NCBI RefSeq assembly: GCF_003709565.1
Contig: NZ_QNRC01000030.1
Location: 1-50,136, forward strand
Direction of reading: 5' to 3'
Source: Paracoccus sigandri
Lineage (GTDB): Bacteria > Pseudomonadota > Alphaproteobacteria > Rhodobacterales > Rhodobacteraceae
Length of the DNA stretch: 50,136 nt
The translations under genes were made by a program, and so were the position numbers. The notes under the pieces were generated by a model. The model saw nothing but the letters and a program-made list of their open reading frames with translations. It was not told the origin of the DNA and did not search any database. Below, one piece after another: positions 46,068 through 50,136 of this stretch (the stretch's first letter is position 1; each line of letters begins with the position of its first letter).

Positions 46068-47240
46068 ATGCTGCAGCTGACGCCAAGACCGGGACCGCGC
46101 ATGACCCAGGGCTTGCGCCAGGCGATCGGGATCCTGGCGCTGCCGGGCGCCGATCTGGCGGCGCGGCTGGCGCTGGAGGCGGCCGGCAACCCCGCCCTGC
46201 GGCTTCTGCCCCCCGAGTTGCCGGGCTGGCGCCGCCCGCTGGCCGATCCAGACGGCATCAGCGCGCCCCAGGGCAGCCTGATCGGCCATGTCCTGGGGCA
46301 GATCGGGCTCTTGCGGCTGGATGCGCGCGGGGGCGCCCTCGCGCTTGCCCTGGCCGAGCGGCTGGAGCCGACCGGCTGGCTGGGCGCATCCACCGCCGAG
46401 GTGGCGCGGGCCTGCGGCGTGCCGGAAGCCGAGGTCGAGGCGGTTCTGGTGCAGCTGCAGCGATGCGAGCCGTCGGGGATCTTCGCGCGCTCGCTGGCCG
46501 AATGCCTGCGCCTCCAGGCGGCGGCGCGCGACCAGCTGGACGAGGCGGTGGCCGGGGTGCTGAACCATCTGCCGCTGCTGGGGACCGGCGATCTGGCGGC
46601 ACTGTCGCGGGCGACCGGGCTGCCCGGGGACCGGATCGCGCGGGCCGCGCGGATCATCCGCGGCCTCGACCCCAAGCCGGGGCTGGCTTTCGACGGCCCG
46701 GTCCTGCCGCCGGTCCCGCCCGACCTGCGGATCACCCGGCAGGGCGCGGCATGGCAGGCGCAGCCGCATCCCGCCGCGCCGCGGGCAGAACTGACCGAGC
46801 GGCCCGGCGATCCCCGTGCCGCGCGGATGCTGGTCGAGGCGCTGCGCCACCGCCGCGACCTGGCGCTGCGCATCGGCGCCGTGCTGGCCGACAGGCAGGC
46901 GGATTACCTGGCGGGCGGTCCCTATCTGGCTGCGGTGACGACGCAGGAACTGGCCGGGCTGGCCGGGGCGCATGTCGCCACCGTCAACCGCATCCTGCGC
47001 GCGATCACCGCGGAAACGCCGCGCGGCACCCTGCCGCTGCGGGCCCTGACCAGTGCGCGGGCCGGCCGGGACGCCGCGCCGGTCCAGCGCATCAAGGCCC
47101 GGCTTGCGCAGATGCTGGCCGAGGCCGGGGCCAGGCGCCCCAGCGATGCCGCGCTGGCGGCGCGGCTGGAACGCGAGGGGCTGGCGATCTCGCGCCGGAC
47201 GGTGGCCAAGTATCGCCACGAACTGGCCGGCCGGGACTGA
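46068..47240 (+). CDS. rpoN2: Sigma-54 factor paralogue, short form
   Basis: 390 residues, against about 430-500 for usual RpoN. Region I is present (RMTQGLRQAIGILALPGADL, with fewer Gln and Leu than normal). The acidic region II is almost absent. The core-binding part has LERLEPTGWLG-like and QRCEPSGIFARSLAECLRLQ segments. The DNA-binding part has LAGLAGAHVATVNRILRAIT and a good RpoN box, SRRTVAKYRHEL instead of ARRTVAKYR. Being divergent from a sigma-54 activator, it is probably a dedicated factor for this regulon; Rhodobacterales such as R. sphaeroides are known to carry several specialised rpoN copies. ATG 46068 follows GAAGGGG closely; a later ATG at 46101 (MTQGLR) is possible. Confidence 0.9.
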   Translation: MLQLTPRPGPRMTQGLRQAIGILALPGADLAARLALEAAGNPALRLLPPELPGWRRPLADPDGISAPQGSLIGHVLGQIGLLRLDARGGALALALAERLEPTGWLGASTAEVARACGVPEAEVEAVLVQLQRCEPSGIFARSLAECLRLQAAARDQLDEAVAGVLNHLPLLGTGDLAALSRATGLPGDRIARAARIIRGLDPKPGLAFDGPVLPPVPPDLRITRQGAAWQAQPHPAAPRAELTERPGDPRAARMLVEALRHRRDLALRIGAVLADRQADYLAGGPYLAAVTTQELAGLAGAHVATVNRILRAITAETPRGTLPLRALTSARAGRDAAPVQRIKARLAQMLAEAGARRPSDAALAARLEREGLAISRRTVAKYRHELAGRD

Positions 47241-47246
47241 GCGCGG

Positions 47247-49001
47247 TCAGTCGCGCCAGGGCAGCGTGCCAGGCGGCAACCAGCGCCGCATCGCGTCCAG
47301 CGCCAGCGCGAGCGCCAGCACCATCAGCAGCGACAGCACCGAGGTCGCGGCGGCGGCGGTGGAATTCCCTTCGTATTGCAGGGCGAAGACCATGACGCCC
47401 AGGGTCTCGTTGCCGCTGGACCACAGCAGCGCGGACAGCGTCAGCTCGTTCACCGCGGTCATCATCAGGATCAGCGCCCCGGCCATGGCGGCGGGCAGCA
47501 GCGCCGGGGCAAGCACGAACAGGATCCGCCGCAGGGGACCGGCGCCGACGATGCGCGCGGCCTCGTCCTGCGCGGGCTCCAGCGCCTCGGCCCCGGCGAC
47601 GACCGGGCGCAGCACCAGCGGCAGGAAGCGCGCCAGATAGGCCAGCAGCAGGATCGCGAACGTGCCGTAAAGCGAGCCGACCAGCGGCAGGGGCGGCAGG
47701 AAGGCCAGGATCATCGCCAGCGCCACCACCGTGCCGGGCACCACCCAGGGGCCATCGACCAGCCAGTCCAGCAGCCTGATCAGCGGCGCGCGGGCGCTGA
47801 CCTTCAGCCAGGCGAACGGCAGCGCGACCAGCGTGCAGACCAGCGCCGCAAGTGCCGACAGCAGCAGCGAATTCGCGAAGGCGCGGCGGATCGTCGGATT
47901 GGCCAGGACCTCGTGGAAGTTCGCCGTGGTTGCGGTCGAGGCCGACAGCGCCACGCCAAGCGCCGGCGACAGCGCCGTCGCCACCAGCGCCAGCATCGGC
48001 AGGATCGCGATCACCGCCAGCACCGCCCAGATCGCGGCCTCCAGCGGCAGGCGGGCGCGGCCCGGATCCAGCGGGCGCAGGGCCGCGCCGCGCCCCAGCG
48101 GCACCGACAGCCGCGACAGGACCAGCGCGCGCAGCCCCAGCGCCCCCAGCGCCAGCGCGACCAGGATCAGCGCCAGCACCGCCACCTGCCCCGCGACCGA
48201 GGGGCCGAAGCCGTTCAGGCGCTGGTAGATCAGCGTGGTCAGCATCGGAAAGCGGCCCGGAATGCCCAGCAGCGCGGGAACGCCGAAATTGCCCACCGCC
48301 GCCGCGAAGGCAAGGATCGCCCCCGCCAGCGCCGAGGGCAGCGCCAGCGGCAGGATGATCCGCGTCAGGATGCGCAGGCGCCCGGCCCCGGCGATGCGGG
48401 CGGCCTCGACCAGATCGGCGGGCAGCGTCGCCAGCGCCGCGCGCAGGGCGATGAAGACCAGCGGCATATGCTCGATCCCCATCAGCAGCGCGATGCCCCC
48501 GCCGGAATAGATCGGGTTGGTGGTACCGGGCGGCGGCGCCAGCCCCAGCGGCCGCAGGACGGGCGAGTTGCTGCCCGACAGCTCGATCCAGGCCAGCGCC
48601 ATGGTCTGCGAGGGGATCAGCAGCGGCGACAGGATCAGGAAGGTCATCGCCACCCGCCCGCGCAGGCGCAAGAGCCCGGTCGCGAAGGCCAGGACCGTGC
48701 CCAGCACCGTGGCGATCACCACCGATCCGGCGGATGCCGCCAGCGTGTTGCGAAAGGCCCGCCCGGTCGAGCGCGCCTCCAGCACCTCGGCCATCAGGCC
48801 AAGCGGCACGCCATCGGCGCCGGGCGCCAGCGCCTCGAGAAACAGCCGCGCCAGGGGCCAGACCGAGACCCCCAGCACCCAGGCCGCAAGCAGGGCGGCA
48901 AGGATCGTCCCGTCGCCCCGGTGCCAGGCCCCGCCCCAGATCCGGCCCCAGTCCCGCGTCCAGTCCCGTGCCCGGCGGACCGCCCCCCGATCACCCGCCA
49001 T
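47247..49001 (-). CDS. ABC transporter permease, ferric-iron type (FbpB/SfuB-like, two fused permease halves)
   Basis: 584 residues with about 12 membrane helices. The EAA loop occurs twice (LVEAARIAGAGRLRILTRII in the first half; PAQDEAARIVGAGPLRRILF in the second), the mark of the fused FbpB type. It begins 11 bp inside the end of the binding-protein gene, so translation is coupled. Its C terminus ends 6 bp from the convergent rpoN2. No ATPase gene is next to it, which is unusual for this transporter type. Confidence 0.92.
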   Translation of the reverse strand: MAGDRGAVRRARDWTRDWGRIWGGAWHRGDGTILAALLAAWVLGVSVWPLARLFLEALAPGADGVPLGLMAEVLEARSTGRAFRNTLAASAGSVVIATVLGTVLAFATGLLRLRGRVAMTFLILSPLLIPSQTMALAWIELSGSNSPVLRPLGLAPPPGTTNPIYSGGGIALLMGIEHMPLVFIALRAALATLPADLVEAARIAGAGRLRILTRIILPLALPSALAGAILAFAAAVGNFGVPALLGIPGRFPMLTTLIYQRLNGFGPSVAGQVAVLALILVALALGALGLRALVLSRLSVPLGRGAALRPLDPGRARLPLEAAIWAVLAVIAILPMLALVATALSPALGVALSASTATTANFHEVLANPTIRRAFANSLLLSALAALVCTLVALPFAWLKVSARAPLIRLLDWLVDGPWVVPGTVVALAMILAFLPPLPLVGSLYGTFAILLLAYLARFLPLVLRPVVAGAEALEPAQDEAARIVGAGPLRRILFVLAPALLPAAMAGALILMMTAVNELTLSALLWSSGNETLGVMVFALQYEGNSTAAAATSVLSLLMVLALALALDAMRRWLPPGTLPWRD

Positions 49002-49977
49002 AGAGATCGGCGAAGACCTCCTTGTTGCGGATATCCTCGGCCAGCATCCGCGCCGCATCGGCCGGCAGCAGCGTCAGCGTGGCGGGGTCGGGATAGCCCT
49101 CGGGCGCGGCCACGCCTTCCAGCACCGGGAAATAGCCCTGCTCGACCGACTGGTCCTGCGCCGCGCGCGACAATTGCCAGTCCACGAAGACCTTCGCCGC
49201 CTCGACGGCGTCGCTGTCCTTCAGGATCGCCACCGGCTGGGTGATGACCGAGACGCCCTCGTCGGGGAACACGAAATCCACGGGCGAGCCCTTGGCCTTC
49301 GCGTTCAGCGCCATGTATTCGATGATGATGCCGTAAGCCTTCTCGCCGCGCGCCACCGCCTCGATCACGGTGCCGTTGCCCTGTCCCGCGACCGCGCCAT
49401 TTTCCGCCAGCGCCTCGTACCAGTCCCAGCCGAATTCCGGCTGCTGGACCATCGTGCCGACATGGATCACCGCCGCCCCGGAATAGAGCGGGCTGGGCAT
49501 GATCAGGCTGGAGGCCAGTTCCGGCGCGGTCAGTTCCGCCCAGGAGCGGGGGGCGGTCTCGACCAGCCCGGTATTGTAGACGATGCCGGTGGTGATCAGC
49601 TTGGTGCCGAAAAAGGTCATGTCGGGATCGATCAGCGCCTCGGGGATGCCCTCGACCGGGGCGTCCTGATAGGCCAGAAGCCGGCCCTCGTCCTTCAGCT
49701 GCGTCATCGCCACCGCATCGGCGATCAGCATCACGTCGGCCGGGGTCGCGCCGGCCGCGAATTCGGCAGAGAGCTTCGCCATCAGCTCGGTCGTGCCGGA
49801 ACGGAAGATCTCGACCGTGATGTCGGGATGGTCCCTGTTGAAGGCCTCGACCACGGCGGCCATCTGGTCCTGCGGCTGCGAGGTATAGACGGTGATGGTC
49901 CGGGCCTCTTGCGCGCCGGCGGCGCCTGCGGCCAGCAGCGCGGCCAGGGGCAGGGACAGGATGCGGAACATGGTCAT
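48991..49977 (-). CDS. Periplasmic solute-binding protein, ferric-iron/type 2 family (FbpA/AfuA-like)
   Basis: 328 residues. A Sec signal peptide (about 1-23, ILSLPLAALLAAGAAGAQ) is followed by ITVYTSQPQDQMAAVVEAFN, typical of the iron-binding subfamily of type 2 binding proteins; further marks are SGTTELMAKLSAEFAAGATP and AYGIIIEYMALN. Fe(III) is the most common ligand, but related proteins bind other small molecules; the Tyr pair expected for iron is not secure by eye. ATG 49977 follows GAGAGG; ATG 49971 is an alternative. An IS element ends about 35 bp upstream of the start, so the native promoter may have been displaced. Confidence 0.88.
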   Translation of the reverse strand: MTMFRILSLPLAALLAAGAAGAQEARTITVYTSQPQDQMAAVVEAFNRDHPDITVEIFRSGTTELMAKLSAEFAAGATPADVMLIADAVAMTQLKDEGRLLAYQDAPVEGIPEALIDPDMTFFGTKLITTGIVYNTGLVETAPRSWAELTAPELASSLIMPSPLYSGAAVIHVGTMVQQPEFGWDWYEALAENGAVAGQGNGTVIEAVARGEKAYGIIIEYMALNAKAKGSPVDFVFPDEGVSVITQPVAILKDSDAVEAAKVFVDWQLSRAAQDQSVEQGYFPVLEGVAAPEGYPDPATLTLLPADAARMLAEDIRNKEVFADLYGG

Positions 49978-50010
49978 GCGAACCTCTCGGACTGTGCTTG
50001 CCCGCTGCCT

Positions 50011-50136
50011 AGGGTCAGGATTCATAACCAATAGATGACGAGAGCCGCGAGGGCGATGGCTGAGAAGAACACCTTGGGGCATCGGTCATAGCGGGTCGCG
50101 ACGCGCCTCCAGTCCTTGAGCCTGCCGAACATGATC
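50011..50136 (-). mobile_element. End of an IS5-family insertion sequence (continues past the right edge)
   Basis: The transposase 3' end and a few bases beyond it. The element's end is placed near 50011 because the sequence just left of it (CCGCTGCCTAGGG) looks like upstream sequence of the binding-protein gene; the exact terminal inverted repeat cannot be confirmed without the other end. Confidence 0.65.
50022..50136 (-). CDS. IS5-family transposase, C-terminal fragment (5' part outside window)
   Basis: The minus-strand frame gives IMFGRLKDWRRVATRYDRCP followed by KVFFSAIALAALVIYWL and a stop at 50022. This matches the invariant C-terminal segment of IS5-family (IS427-like) DDE transposases (FxRLKDWRRIATRYDR). 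It is open to the right edge. Confidence 0.92.
   Translation of the reverse strand, partial: IMFGRLKDWRRVATRYDRCPKVFFSAIALAALVIYWL

Overview
The window is high-GC DNA from an alphaproteobacterium, most likely a Paracoccus-like member of the Rhodobacterales. This rests on gene content and coding style (strong G/C third-position bias, CopC-CopD fusion, an extra sigma-54, a TerB-DnaJ protein near trpA) and not on a marker gene. No rRNA, tRNA or CRISPR array is visible. Almost all of the sequence is protein-coding. The three stretches over 300 bases without a supported gene (13149-13558, 26642-27115, 31499-32129) are described separately.

Left part (1-13.1 kb): the end of an Lrp/AsnC regulator converges on a two-gene 3-hydroxyproline module (proline-racemase-fold dehydratase plus pyrroline-2-carboxylate reductase). 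A GntR/FCD regulator is divergent from it. Downstream lie an ATP-dependent hydantoinase/oxoprolinase pair (A and B subunits), a DadA/PuuB-like FAD amine oxidase, a DUF861 cupin and a PucR regulator. The catabolic run ends in a decayed succinate-semialdehyde dehydrogenase (internal deletion plus frameshift). A NarX/DegS-type histidine kinase starts just after that remnant and converges on a NarL-type response regulator.

Middle part (13.5-31.5 kb): a secretion and surface locus. A 2128-residue animal-type haem peroxidase with three RTX blocks is followed, after a hairpin, by a PrtD-type ABC exporter, a second RTX protein with tandem 189-bp repeats, and an HlyD-type adaptor. A MerR-type regulator with a divergent MerT-like membrane protein sits between this locus and a 1460-residue protein with PA14, cadherin-like and G8 domains and no signal peptide, possibly a third substrate of the exporter. 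No TolC-type outer-membrane channel is present in the window.

Right part (32-50.1 kb): Fe-type alcohol dehydrogenase, ychF, and a co-directional run trpA / glyoxalase-like / GNAT / TerB-DnaJ / small secreted protein. Then comes a copper cluster (DUF2946-like, YcnI, CopCD) ending in a strong hairpin. Next is a regulatory unit: an OFA-type carboxylate transporter, a sensor kinase, a sigma-54 activator carrying GAFTGA and a short RpoN paralogue. A GG-N10-GC promoter candidate lies upstream of the transporter. Last are a ferric-iron-type ABC permease and binding protein without an ATPase, and the end of an IS5-family transposase at the right edge.

The best candidates for something new are the peroxidase/RTX/G8 secretion locus, the sigma-54 paralogue with its own two-component system and transporter, and the unassigned hydantoinase-oxidase-cupin pathway next to the 3-hydroxyproline genes.
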